A stretch of 64,000 bases of DNA, taken from positions 84,964,012-85,028,011 of the forward strand of contig NC_087062.1 of the NCBI RefSeq assembly GCF_963678635.1, read 5' to 3'. Shown piece by piece: positions 29,378-41,010 of this stretch. The notes below the pieces were generated by a model, which saw only the letters and a list, made by a program, of their open reading frames with translations, made no database searches and was not told the DNA's origin. This DNA is from Symsagittifera roscoffensis. Taxonomy: Eukaryota > Xenacoelomorpha > Acoela > Convolutidae. Positions within the stretch are counted from its first letter, which is position 1. Each line of letters starts with the position of its first letter. Both the position numbers and the translations under genes were made by a program.

Positions 29378-30840
29378 GGTAGATAGAGATTGAGACGAAT
29401 TAAAGAAATTAGCTAACGCAAACATAATTTGATGCATAAACTGAGATTAAAACTCCTACATCTATTTATTAAAATTTTTTCTTTTATAGAAGCTAAAATT
29501 TTCCCGTAACCAGGGGAGTGTGGTACTGTGCATGCAGTAACTTTGGTGCTATTAATGTTCTTAATTGTTATTTAGTGTATTATATATTCAGTTCCATGTC
29601 AAATGAGATTTATCCTTGCAACCATGTACACATGGCAGTTATGTTAAGCTAGAAAGTAGCTAGGCAGCTATCTCTCTGAGAAGACATTTCAATTCAGAGA
29701 ACTTTGAAATAAATATTAAGTAAACTTATTATTACACACAACTCAGAGTTCCTTAGAGTATCACACCCGGGAACCGAAAATGCCAAAAAAAACTATTGCG
29801 TTTTGAAATCGTCGCGTTTTTTTTTGCTATGTAATTCTATGAAAGCAAAGCTAGAACATGAAAGAAAATCTCGTCAATTGGGTTTTTGGTCAGCATTGTT
29901 TTGAAAAATGGGATTTCTAATTGTTTGAAGTGAGGTAGTCTAAGTTGTGTATTTAGTTTTATTTTGTTTTGTTGCTAATTACCTTTAAAAAACATAGTTT
30001 AGTTTTTTTCGATAATCCAAAAATGCGGCTCTGTGACTACGCGCTGGTGGTTTTGTCGAAGAATAGGATCAGAGCCAATAAAGTGTGTGAAACAATAATA
30101 AGCAAAAGCCTAAACCTAACCCTGATCCTTATTCAGTACAAGAATGCCGAAGTACAAGAGCGCCGAACGTTGAAAAACGAGTTCAAAAATGCCGAGATTT
30201 AGCGAAAGACCATTTTCATCTCGCGACTCATACCCGCTACGAGAATGACTGTTTAGTTGATAAAGCATTGCCGTAAAAAAAGAAAGTGTTTCGGATAATC
30301 TTTTTGCTAAAACTAAATTTCCATAGTTGAACAGTCGATGAGCAAAATAAGCCGCAATTAATTTGTAATTTTTCTGAACTTCAGTTTAAGATGAAAAATA
30401 GGTTTGTACAAGCCAATTAAGTTAGATTAATTAGATTAATTCGACTACCAGACCGTTTCTGCTCTTGAATTATCAATCTTTTTCCGGGATAATATAAATT
30501 GATTATTGCTAAGACTACGCTATGTAAACACATTGCCAACTTTGTTTGTAAAGTTAGTCTGAATTTTAAAAACCACCCCAAGCATTTATAGTCCTCTTTT
30601 TCTCTGAAAGTCGGAACAATTAAATCGTTTCAGAAGTAACTGAACAACAAGAAGTTTTCAAAAAAATCATACCAGCGTGCGAAAAATTGGTTTCATATTG
30701 GTGAAAATGTAGATAGCATGCACAGAAAATTTCGGTCTGTAGAAAATTACCGTCTTTGAACATTTTTGCTACGATTTTTCTGTTGAGATGAATTGAATGA
30801 ACTTTTTTTTCGTTTCTCTTAATGTTGTGTCTATACTTAT
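29378..30840 (+). repeat. Tandem segmental duplication, unit 2 (1,463 bp)
   Basis: Same content as unit 1, with a complete 247-bp LTR. High identity between the units compared with the 5' LTR shows the duplication is far younger than the retrotransposon insertion. Neither unit has a credible gene. Confidence 0.95.
29519..29765 (+). repeat. Duplicated 3' LTR, full length (247 bp)
   Basis: Same termini as the other LTRs and the same length as the 5' LTR. It belongs to the second duplication unit, not to an independent insertion: its flanks are the same as those of the copy at 28080-28299. Confidence 0.85.
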
Positions 30841-31601
30841 GGGCATTTTGGGTTTCTAATTTAAAATTTCTTCTAAAGTTTTAGCTTTCAATCAGCTAAA
30901 ACTTGTCAGTTGCTACAAAAATAACCAAGCAAGTGAGTTTTTTTGAGAAGAGCTATCTTTTGTTGTTTTTCAAGTTACTTAGAAGCCATTAATTCTAGAC
31001 TGGAGCTCAAAAATAACATCTATTTCGAATGAAGAATGTTAAAAAAGAATCTTTTTGTGAATGTTTTTGTGGGCGGAAGCAATCTGTGCTACTTGCAAAG
31101 TAACCGGATACTAGGATACTATTTTACCAACATGAAAAGTTTTCTATCACTCGATTAAGGGGTCTGCTTTTAAGGTATGGTCATATGATGCTGATTTGAG
31201 TCAAAAAGTTGTAAATCTAGCTCCATTTTTTTTATTTGTCTCAGTAATGGAAATTTGAAAAAACAAAAGTACTTCTAAATTATAAAACATTGTCTCAATA
31301 ATGAGAAAAGTTATCGGAAGTTTTCAATTCATAGACTAATATACATGAGAAAGTATCAGACAATGCTGCGTTAAATTATTCAGTCGAAAGAACAAAAATG
31401 GTAATTTTCAAAATGGACGTTAGACAAATATAATCCGTGATAATCCGTCACGAATTGTACCAGAACAAATATAGTGCACTTTATTTTTTCAAAAATCGAA
31501 CCGACAGTTCTACCTCAAAAACGGTTACTTTGGCTGCTTTTATTCAATCAATTATTACTCATTTTGTAATAGTCAATCAATTATTACAATCAGTTATTAT
31601 T

Positions 31602-33094
31602 GTTCCGACTTTCGATACGAAAGTAACGGAATATTTGTGCTCGGGTTGGGTTTTTTTTCTTCAGACAAATTTCGACTTTTTAACTAGACATTTTTGACGG
31701 AATTTTTTTATATAATTCAAAAAGTATTGTTGTCCTGAGTTTAAATTTGAAAAGATACTTCAACTGTGATCATTTTTCGTAAAATTGTGAGGGTTTAAAG
31801 ATTGCCATTTTGGCCATTTTGATCAATTTGGAACAATTAACGCGCGATATAATTCGCGCTATTAACGGGTAAGCGGAGATTTAATCCGTCTTATAAATCG
31901 TTCCAAATTGGTTGAACGAAGCTTATTTGCCATAATTGATTCGTTACAAGGAACTAAATCTACCTTTTTGTACTTTATATGGCGTGTGGGGGGATGATTT
32001 TTATTTAAAAAATTTCAAATTTTAGAAAAAAAATTTTCATTTTATTTTATTTCATTTAATTTTTTATATCATTACTGATGCTCCATAAACCTTAAAAGGC
32101 AGCTTAAATTTGAAAAGATTCTTCACCTGTGATCATTTTTCGTAAAATTGTGAGGGTTTAAAGATTGCCATTTTGGCCATTTTGACCAATTTGGGACAAT
32201 TAACGCGCGATATAATTCGCGCTATTAACGGGTAAGCGGAGATTTAATCCGTCTTATAAATTGTTCCAAATTGGTTGAACGAAGCTTATCTGCCATAATT
32301 GATTTGCTACAAGGAACGAAATCTACCTTTTTGTACTTTATATGGCGTGTGGGGGGATGATTTTCATAAAAAATTTCAAGTTTAAGAAAATTTTTTTTTC
32401 ATTTTATTTTATTTCATTTAATTTTTTTATGTTATTACTCCTGTTCCATAAACCTTAAAAGGCGGTCGGAACATTCAGGGCTTCGCCCTGATACGAGCAA
32501 TCTTGTTCATTTTGTCCACTCAGCGTTGAATTAAAGTCCTATTGGTCTTGCTTAGTTCAAAAACAAAATTAACAAGACTGCTCGTATCAGGGCGAAGCCC
32601 TGATTGTTCCGACTGTTTTTTAAGGTTTATGGAGCAGTAATAACCTTAAAAAAGTTAGATGTAAAAAAGATTTTTTTTTCTAAAATTTGAAATTTTTTTG
32701 TTAAAATCATCCCCCCATACACCATATAAAGTACAAAATATTAGATTTCGCTCCTTGCAACAAATCAATTATGGCAATTAAGCTTCTTTCAACCAATTTG
32801 GAACTATTTCTAAGACGGATTAAATCTCCGCTTCCGCGTTAATAGCGCGAAATATATCGCCCGTTAATTGTCCCATATTGGCCATAATGGCAATCTTTAA
32901 ACCCCCATAACTTTACGAAAAATGATCACAGGTGAAATATCTTTTCAAATTTAAGCCCAGGACTACAGTACCTTTTGAATTATATTTAAAAAATTCCGTC
33001 AGAAATGGCTAGTTAAAAAGTCGAAATTTGTCTGAAGAAAAAAAACTCACCCCGAGCACAAACATTCCGTTACTTTCGTATCGAAAGTCGGAAC
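31602..33094. mobile_element. Foldback element with long inverted arms, copy 1
   Basis: Starts GTTCCGACTTTCG and ends CGAAAGTCGGAAC. The left arm (31602-32490) contains an internal partial tandem duplication (about 31740-32095 and 32100-32465); the right arm is 32588-33094 inverted. The inner ends carry a perfect hairpin: CAGGGCTTCGCCCTG at 32476-32490 and its complement at 32588-32602. Each arm has the GCGCGATATAATTCGCGC-type palindrome or a decayed form of it. No coding region. Confidence 0.8.
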
Positions 33095-34920
33095 AAAAAG
33101 CTGTCTCAATGTCAAAAATTAGTATTCCATTTTTAAAGCAATTTTGAATGCAGGGTTGGATGAAATTATTCAAAAGGTTAAGCCTACTAAGACTCAACGA
33201 TAATTTAGTTATCTTTACTTCCTGTTCGTAGCTTTCTTCAACGCCTTGAAATTTTCTCCAACGACTTGAAAAAAAAATCTTTTAAAAATTGAAAAATTTA
33301 TATTTTTTGATACTTTTTGATATCTTTGTTTAATGCGGAAGTACTTGTACAGCAAACGGGTGTGTATATTTTTCTTTACCAAATGATCTGTATCAAGAAA
33401 AGTTTTCACAGAGTTTCGACCTCCAAAAGCTGGCATGCGATTCTGGTTTCTGAAATTAGGAAAAGGAATAATTGTTTTCGCAGCGTGAATTACTTAAAGT
33501 AATTCCGGTAACAACAAACTTTACATATCTTTTTGGGAAATTTTGTTCTCTCTGCTGTTACGATACCTGTCAATATAACTCTCCGTGGTTTTTACAGCAC
33601 ATTTGAAGATCTGTGATCAATATTCGTTTTCGTTCAGTTGACCTCGGGTCAAATTGAGCTTAGCGTTCGCCTAAGTTATTTTTTATAATATTTTGCCTGC
33701 CCCTGAAAGCTATTTTAGATTTAAGTTCTAGATAGTATAGAATACATTGGGAAGAGTTAAAAGCAAATGCTGCGGGCAAATAAATAAAGCTGAATAATGA
33801 AAAATAGATCCGGTTTTTGGGGAATATTTGCTGGAGTTAATAAAATGAGCTAGGAACCCGCTGATTGTTTTTCCAATTGAAGGACCAAACATGAATATTG
33901 TACCCTTGCTTTAACTATTGGTGTTATATATCTCGCCCGTTCCATTTGTAGTACCCGTGTTTCGAACAAGTAGCCCGCCGGCCGGCATGTCAATTGCGAA
34001 GAAGCAGATCACGTGGGCAAAATTAATTTGACAGTCTTAAGATTACACCGAATATGGGATGTACCGATAGCATTAAGACAGCTCTTAAATTGATTAAATC
34101 ATTTTCACTTTGACAAAAAGTAGATGATGGTACAAATCCTTCCTTTTGCTGTTAAAAAAGTGAAAAAATGCGAAATTGTGGTTGGCTCAAGTGAAATAAG
34201 TCTATTTCTAACAATAATGAAAAATAAACAGAGACGCTTTTTATAAAAAATCTCACACTGGCTGAGCTGTGCTGCTTAATTTATCTCAAATTACTTCTAT
34301 CTTTTTCTATTTTGCAGCACGAATCGTTTTCAAAACAGAGGTGGGAAAAGTGAAATCTTACACCGGTTGAATTATTTTTATGTAGCGAAAACGCCCCTAT
34401 TTTTGGCACTTTCCCTCCCAAATTGCCTCCTAATAGGAAATATAAAGTCTTTTGTAGACTCAAGGCTGCTAAAATTTGAAAAATTCCTATGATACCAAAT
34501 TGACCAAAACTTCTTTTCTTGCTAGATGTTTTCAGCTCGTTAAATTTAACTACTTTGAATTATTTCAGATAATTAGACTACAAATTAGACCACGACCTCA
34601 GAAATCGGTTTTCGGAAATAAGACTTCACAAACCTTTGTTGCAAAAATATTGTTTATCAATTGAAAGCTTACCTTTTGTTAAAATGCAACCAACCAATCG
34701 CATTTACTTTTGCTTAATTTTATTGAAGGTTATTTATTCTGAAGATAAAACTATCTAGGTTTGAATTTTTCATCGCTTTTACGGAACAAAAAAATCGTTT
34801 CCAACTCATTAAACTCTGTTTTGTTTCAAACGTTACTCTACATTATCCTAAATTGAATCTAAATTACAAATATTATCTATAAATTGTCTTTCTTCATTAT
34901 ATCAGATCTAAATCGCTCTT
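33095..34920. other. Intergenic DNA, nothing recognised
   Basis: AT-rich; short open stretches only, none with recognisable similarity. A few GC-richer bases near 33970-34015. Confidence 0.5.
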
Positions 34921-34962
34921 GTTTTGAATACTATCGACAGATTAGTGAAAAACGAAAACAAA

Positions 34963-35122
34963 ATGGCTGATTCTTATTCTAAGTTTGATCAGCTCTCAGT
35001 AATTCTGCAAGGTCAGACAAGTTATCCCATGCATGGTGTCACTTATGTCACAGAAGGTCAAATTCTGTCCAACTATTCATCTTTTACGACAACTGCATCA
35101 TCAGCGGCCGGCATGAACAACG
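34963..35122 (+). CDS. Possible first coding exon of the GPCR gene (extracellular N-terminus)
   Basis: ATG at 34963 opens MADSYSKFDQLSVILQGQ, then a Ser/Thr-rich stretch with a glycosylation sequon (NYS). No signal peptide, as usual for class A receptors. A donor at 35122|35123 (phase 1) would fit an acceptor at about 35511; other donor/acceptor pairs also work, so the junction is not fixed and this exon is tentative. Confidence 0.4.
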
Positions 35123-35510
35123 GTCGGGTTTTTTCTGCTATCCCCCAAATCGAGAAATTTTTATCAGTTTTTTTTCTATGACAAATTGAATCATAAATTA
35201 TCAAAAAACGAAAAGTTAAATGCAGATAAAAACTGATAGAAAAACTGAATTAAGCCCTTTTTGGCACCCCTAGAGATTATCAAGAGACCTGTGTCGCTCA
35301 AAACAATTGCAAAAAAATACCAAAAACAACTCAAAAAAAGTTTTGAAGTAACTTTGGTTGAAAAAAACTGGTTTCTGACCAACTCTGTACAAAGTTTTTC
35401 AGTTTGGATGCAGTATTTGATTAAACTTTGAAAAAAAATGGGCTGAAAAAAATCATGATTGGATGGGGGGGGGGGGGGGGGCTAACAGAAAATACCCAAA
35501 AGGTGCGGAA

Positions 35511-35701
35511 GAGGATGTCATGCGAGTGGTTGTGAAATTGCTAAATTACCCTCTGTTTATTTGTGCCATGGTGTTTAACATTCCCTTGCTTCTGCTCATT
35601 GTCTTTGAGAAGTCCCTACACAAGGCGCCATTTTTCCTGATTGCCAACAAATCTGTTATCAACACTATGAGCGCCATCTCCATATTCTACCAATGTCTAA
35701 G
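35511..35701 (+). CDS. GPCR exon 2: membrane segments 1 and 2
   Basis: The frame encodes YPLFICAMVFNIPLLLLIVF (TM1) and FFLIANKSVINTMSAISIFY (TM2). The donor is CTAAG|GTTAGT at 35701/35702, phase 2, and joins exon 3 in frame to complete an Arg codon. The 5' boundary is uncertain: an acceptor after CTAACAG at 35489 or after GGAAG at about 35510. A run of 17 G just upstream is unusual next to an acceptor. Confidence 0.75.
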
Positions 35702-35808
35702 GTTAGTTGAGAGGGTATTACTTCCTCATGACAGAAAGAGCAAAAAAAGTTATAATATAACCAAATAGAATTCAGTATTTATAATTGTGTCTATGTGTCA
35801 ATTCAGTC

Positions 35809-35880
35809 AGGGAGCGGTGGTGAAGTGACCAAAATCACCGCTTCACTCCACAGGTCAGTGGTTCGAGACGCACCATGAAC
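35809..35880 (+). repeat. tRNA-like (SINE head) sequence in GPCR intron
   Basis: GGAGCGGTGGTGAAGTGAC resembles an A box (TGGTGAAGTGA), and GGTTCGAGACGC at 35860-35871 is a near-consensus B box, spaced as in a tRNA gene. The cloverleaf is imperfect and the downstream sequence is unrelated to a tRNA 3' end, which favours a SINE over a tRNA gene. Confidence 0.55.
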
Positions 35881-37632
35881 CGTGCTTTATTCTTGAGATT
35901 GAGGCAGTAGCTACCAGTTCAAAAAAATTGCATAAGTGTGTTTTAACAGAAGCACAGTAACGGTTGTACGTTAAGAATTAAACATGTCCTATGTTGGTTC
36001 TCAATCCACCGCCCTCCCCCCGCGAAAAAAATGGTCCAAACATAAAATATTTTGGACAGTCAAAACGTTGTTAATTAGTAAAAATTTCTGCAATTCGGAC
36101 CGTCTGTGGCACGAACAGCCCGCTAGTTATTATCCTGTTTATTATCTGGTTTAACTTATGCTGGTTGCAGGTTTTATGATCCATAAACAACAAGCGGGTA
36201 AAAAATACACGTGGAAGCAAGTAGATTCAGACATTTATTATGAGTTGTAAATTTTCGTCCAAATTATGCTGATTTTTGAAAAACATGCACAGCTGCATTT
36301 AATATGCAGAAGATTGATGGATATTTTTTCAAATGGGACAAAATTTAGTTTTGAAGACTGAACAAAGGACATGATTAACATAGCAACCAGATAGATTTCA
36401 CGAGTCAGGTACAAACTTAGCTATCAATGGCAATTTCATTCATTACAGCTCAACCAGAATGATTAACCTCTTTGTCAGGGAGGGTTTAGGAAAGGGCGGG
36501 TTCCAGGATTATGGAACCAAAACCCCTCCCCTCCTTCACCTCGGCTTGGCACGGGAAACCTTTTGATACTATTTTAAAATAACCATCTTTGGACCGAATA
36601 GTTCTGATTAACTTTGTAAATATATATCAAACTTGAGGGGAAAGGGCGAGCTGACAATTCTGATTTTTTGGTAAAAAATATTCCAAAAAAGACTCAAAAA
36701 TGGATCTGCTGCTTGAATAACAGCGCCATTTTGTTCCAAAGAGAGGGACGTTTTTGGTGTTCAAGGGTCAATAATCTAATCCGAGGCTGAATTGACCCAT
36801 CTAAATCCCGATATTCGTCTGTAATGTTGACCTCTATATTCCAAGGAGCCAAGGTTGATTTTGAATTTGAATTTAGATACAGTTTAGAGAACATTAATGA
36901 ACTAACAAACTGCAGCAGGATTACTGTACGGTTACTGTAATGTTGAGTATCGCAGTCAATTTAAAATTGATAAAAACTGTCGCCGTTAGGTCAAACAGGA
37001 CCAAACTGAAAAAGAGGCACAAAAAGGAGGGTTTCCATTCATGAGTACCGAAGTAGAAAAAAAAGCTCAATAAACTTGATCAAGAGTGCCAAAATTAAAA
37101 AATTGAGTTGAACAAAGCCAATAAAGTTTTTGTTCATCAAACCAAAAATTGAAACATTACTATGCTCGTATCAGGGCGAAGCCCTGAATGTTGCGACTGC
37201 TTTTTAAGGTCTAAGCAGTGTTCATTTTAAAAACATTGATGACATTTTCAAAAAAAAACTATTTGAATTTTTTTTTAGGAAAGCATCCCCAAAGATATAT
37301 ATTTGTTCTGACTTTCAAAAAAATAACCGATTATTTATGCTCGGGCCGATTTTTTCCATTCAACTAATTATCAACTTTTTAAATCAGCAGTTTTGTCGAA
37401 GCCCACAAAAGGAGAAACCTCGCTCAAAATTAACTGATTACATTAAGCGAAAAGTTTGTTTGTTTTTGTCAGATCTGTTTTTGTGCAAATGAAGGTTTCT
37501 GCTGAGTTTATTAGCAGAAAAAGCGTCAACTAGTAATCGAAGTTGTTATTATATGATAAACTGCTTTATTAAGTTTTGATTTATAAGTAATAATTCAGAA
37601 GTTTTTTCAGAAGCGTCATTTAAAACCCAAAC
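35881..37632. repeat. GPCR intron 2 with foldback-family fragments
   Basis: Mostly unremarkable AT-rich sequence. At 37164-37350 there is a short deletion derivative of the foldback family: GCTCGTAT and the hairpin CAGGGCGAAGCCCTG (37172-37186), then about 30 bp resembling the outer terminus (GTTCTGACTTTC...TTATGCTCGGG). Confidence 0.6.
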
Positions 37633-37808
37633 CAGGGCGGATTTAAGGGGAGGGGGCGAAGGCGGATTTAGGCCAAAACGGGGTCTTTTTATTGCTTTGG
37701 GAGAGCTCGGAAAATCAATTTAGTCGACCTAAAACAAAGGTCGACAAAATTTTCGAATTTTTTTTTTTGAAAATCCGCCCCCTCGAGAAAATCCTAGATC
37801 CCGCCCTG
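37633..37808. mobile_element. hAT-like MITE, 53 bp upstream of GPCR exon 3
   Basis: Termini CAGGGCGGATTTAAGG and CTAGATCCCGCCCTG are inverted repeats. The flanking 8-mers ACCCAAAC and ACCGAAAC match at 7 of 8 positions, as expected for a hAT target duplication. 176 bp, no coding capacity. Confidence 0.75.
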
Positions 37809-37861
37809 ACCGAAACCGTAGTTTTTGTAAATCTGCCAAAATTGGTTCATTTGTTTTTCAG

Positions 37862-38408
37862 ATATCACTTTCTGGCCGACCATTTTCGACATCACATGGC
37901 GGGTCATTGCAAGTTCATGGCCACTTATGGAGTAGTCGAGTACCTCTGCTACCCTTGGGTCAATGTCCTAATAGCCCTGGAACGGGTAGTCATGATGGCA
38001 TACCCATTAAACAGCAAAAGCATCCTCACCCTTCGGAACAAAATCATAGCCATGGGTATATTCTACGCATTCTGTGCTGCATTTTTAGTGCGCGCGTTTC
38101 TCTACTCGGAACTCACAGTCTCCGCTGTCGGGCGCACGAAGTGTAACCCTGGATATTTTTGGGTGCAGTCGTTTCTTCCGATATCATTCACGAATTTCAT
38201 CCTCCCATTCGTATGCCAAATCGTTTGCTACTCGGTAATCGCACTGCATATTCAGAAGACGAGTCAGAGGTCAAATGTTACCCTTGTTCAAATCCGACTC
38301 ACTAAGTTGTTTTTTGCCGATGCGATCATTTTTTTCGCCTCCAATTTGCCACATCAACTGGCCATGTACATGGACGAATTTGGAGACCCACTCACGCAAA
38401 GTTCAAAG
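37862..38408 (+). CDS. GPCR exon 3: membrane segments 3 to 6
   Basis: The acceptor TTGTTTTTCAG precedes 37862 and the donor TTCAAAG|GTCAGT follows 38408. The 547-bp exon encodes a Cys before TM3 (GHCKF), TM3 ending in ALERVVMMAYP (ERV in the DRY position), TM4, a second-loop Cys (TKCNPG) able to bridge to the first, TM5 with a central Pro (NFILPFVCQIVCYSVIAL), and TM6 with NLPHQL in the CWxP position. Class A (rhodopsin-like) receptor; the ligand cannot be inferred. Confidence 0.9.
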
Positions 38409-38600
38409 GTCAGTCCAGTTTGTGTTGCAAATTTCATTTTAGATGTCATTCTAGTTCGTCTCGTGTTTCCTTTCAAAGGTCAGTCAAGTTCATGCCTTAT
38501 TTCAGTTCAAAGGTCAGTAAAGTTTGTGTCGTTTATTTCTGTTGAAGTGGCAGCCAATTTAAGGTCCTATTTCAGTTTAAAGGTCAGTCAAGTTTAAACC
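38400..38600 (+). repeat. 35-bp tandem repeat beginning at the exon 3 splice donor
   Basis: AAAGGTCAGT occurs at 38405, 38475, 38509 and 38579, that is at multiples of about 35 bp, with degenerate units between. Each unit ends in an acceptor-like TTATTTCAG followed by TTCAAAG|GTCAGT, so donor-like and acceptor-like sites are copied together. Confidence 0.75.
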
Positions 38601-40860
38601 CCAAGGAGGTTCAAAATTTAGTCAACTGTGGGGTCTTTATTTAAGTCCAAAAGTTTCATTGACTTAAAATTGACTCGCAGAAGTCATTTCTTTTCATTTT
38701 AAAGGACAAAAAAACGAGCATCTAAGCTTGCACCGGCCAGCTGATGTCAGATTGTATAGATAACAACAACTCCTTTTACAGCTCAATACACTTATTTTGC
38801 ATAACACAGAAAAGTTGGCCGTTGGCATATGTATCATCAGTTTGCTAGGCTTGAAGTTGATAAAGTTTGCAAGTTCAGATATTTTTTGCCAGCTTTACCT
38901 AAAGCTATTTTTTGGAGTTCAAATTGGTCACAGCAACCATCATTAATCATAGGATTCCATTTCAATAAAAACGTCCTATTAAACCGTCATTAAATCAAAG
39001 AAGACAGTTAAGTTCTTTGAGTGACTTTGATTTATACTAAGAGACATTTAGAGGTACTAAATAAGACCTCTAAATCAAACAGATTCTTCAAACAGGTACT
39101 AAATAAAACAGATTATTGTTTCTACCTTCAAAGGTGCGCAAGAAATTTTCATTAAAGTGCTTTTTCTAGGCAAAACTTCTTGTCACCAATAAAAGTCGCA
39201 TGGGTTACCCCTACTGACAAGAAATGGAATCCAAGCAATTTTACACAGATAATGTAGCAACAAGAACATTACAAAAATCATTTTCAATCAATGTAAATTC
39301 GATTTAGATTGAAACAAAATGTAGTTAAAAAATCAAATTCAATCGATTCTAAATCGATTTAAATTCATTTTTTTCAACTTATTTCGGTTTCATTTTCATC
39401 CAAATATTATTAACAAAAACAATCGAGTTGAATCATTTAATATCGATTTTTGTCTACAATTTTAAGGCAAAAAATTGATTTTTTTTTCATGCCGTAAAAT
39501 GCATTTAATCCATTCTAAATCGATTTACTTATCTAAATGGGCTTCAAAATCGATTTTTCATGGTTTTATTTGTATAAAAATCGATTTAAATTTATTTCAA
39601 TCAAGTTTGTCAGTGGCGGTTTTGGTCATTTTTGGAGTGAAGAAAAAGGGTACGCATACTTTAGTTTTTCTGAGTGATGACGGATTTACAGCAAGTTTAG
39701 TGCGAAAAACGAAGAACTTATTGACTTGAGGAAGAAGAAATGAAATATCAATTTATTACAGTAATCTTAATATTATTATTAAATAGGATGTTATTCAACC
39801 TGTCACTCAACAAAAAGCTTTGAAAATCTTAACAGCAAAAAAATATATTTTTTATTGAATGATATATTTGTTCGGAATATTCTCCGTTCTTGCTCAGGAA
39901 CAGCTTAGTTACGTTTTTTTTTCATAAAAAAAAATTCTCCTAAACGCAAAAATTTGCTCGATATGATTTTTTTCGACCTTTTTCTGAGCAATTTAAGGCC
40001 AGCTATAGGTACTCGTTTAGAAGTATGATCCCATTATAAACCTCGTTTAAAAGTATAATCCCAAAAATTGCCTGTGGTCTCAGTTACAATTCAGACTAGT
40101 CACTTTAAAAACAAACCTACTATTCCGTCTACATGCTCATCAAGCAAATGCGGAACCAACTACAAAAAAAATTTTCAAGAACCAGTTGAAAAAAGTTTAT
40201 TGAAGTTTTTTCACGTTTTTCACATTTTCACCAGTTTATTTTTTTCCAGAGGTTTAATTTGCCTTTTAATTACCAGTTATTATTTGCCATTTATTTTTGA
40301 AAAAGAACCGATACTTTGGATAATTTCTTACAACTGTTCGAATGGGTTTTATAAAAAGTAACGAGAATACGAAACGGGTTCTCTTCGACATTTACCTTTC
40401 AAACATTAAGAAGCCCAACTGTGTTTTTCTTTTTAATTGTAAGTGGATTCCGCAACAAGGAAGCTCTTTTTGCTCTTTTTTATTCTTTCGCACTTTATTT
40501 GATTGTTTTGGACAAACTTCCAACAATTTTAAAGATTTGTCTCTGGATTCCAGAGACCTACAATTATTAAATTGTCTGCCTAATTATTGCACAGTTTGGT
40601 CTCGTAATGAACTTTAAAAATTAAGTTCAAAATTTTATTAAAGTTTGTATGTAGTGTTTTAAAGGTGTGGAACCAGTTCTAAACTAGTATTTATAAACCA
40701 ATTATATTATTGATAAAACAATCTCTATAAAGTATTACTAACTAACCAATCATATTCCATCAATAACATTGACACTTATTTGTAAGTGCTGAAACTACTT
40801 GTAGTTTCAGCACCAGAACAATTTGAATAAATTTTAGACTACAGTTGTTCTTCTTCTGGA
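38601..40860. other. GPCR intron 3, first part
   Basis: No coding evidence. At about 39290-39610 AAATCGATTTAAAT-type words recur many times, making a degenerate ATCGAT-rich tract. Confidence 0.5.
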
Positions 40861-40899
40861 TAAACACACAGAACTAACTCGTAAATACCAGTATACACT

Positions 40900-41010
40900 A
40901 GATCTATTGGGACTAGGAGATATAAGAGTAGGATTAAGATTGGTATTAGATTCAGAAGATCTATCCGGCCGAAAATAAGATAGCGTGACGAACAGACAGT
41001 GTACATTATC
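40900..41010 (-). repeat. Inverted fragment of the repeat seen at 52.6-52.8 and 60.1-60.2 kb
   Basis: AGATCTATCCGGCCGAAAA...GACGAACAGACAGTGTAC is the reverse complement of sequence at about 52665-52715 and 60105-60150, with scattered differences. Confidence 0.7.

Noticed and set aside
39290-39610. ATCGAT-rich tract as a regulatory cluster
   Set aside because: It looks like a degenerate simple repeat in an intron, with no spacing or neighbouring promoter to support binding sites.
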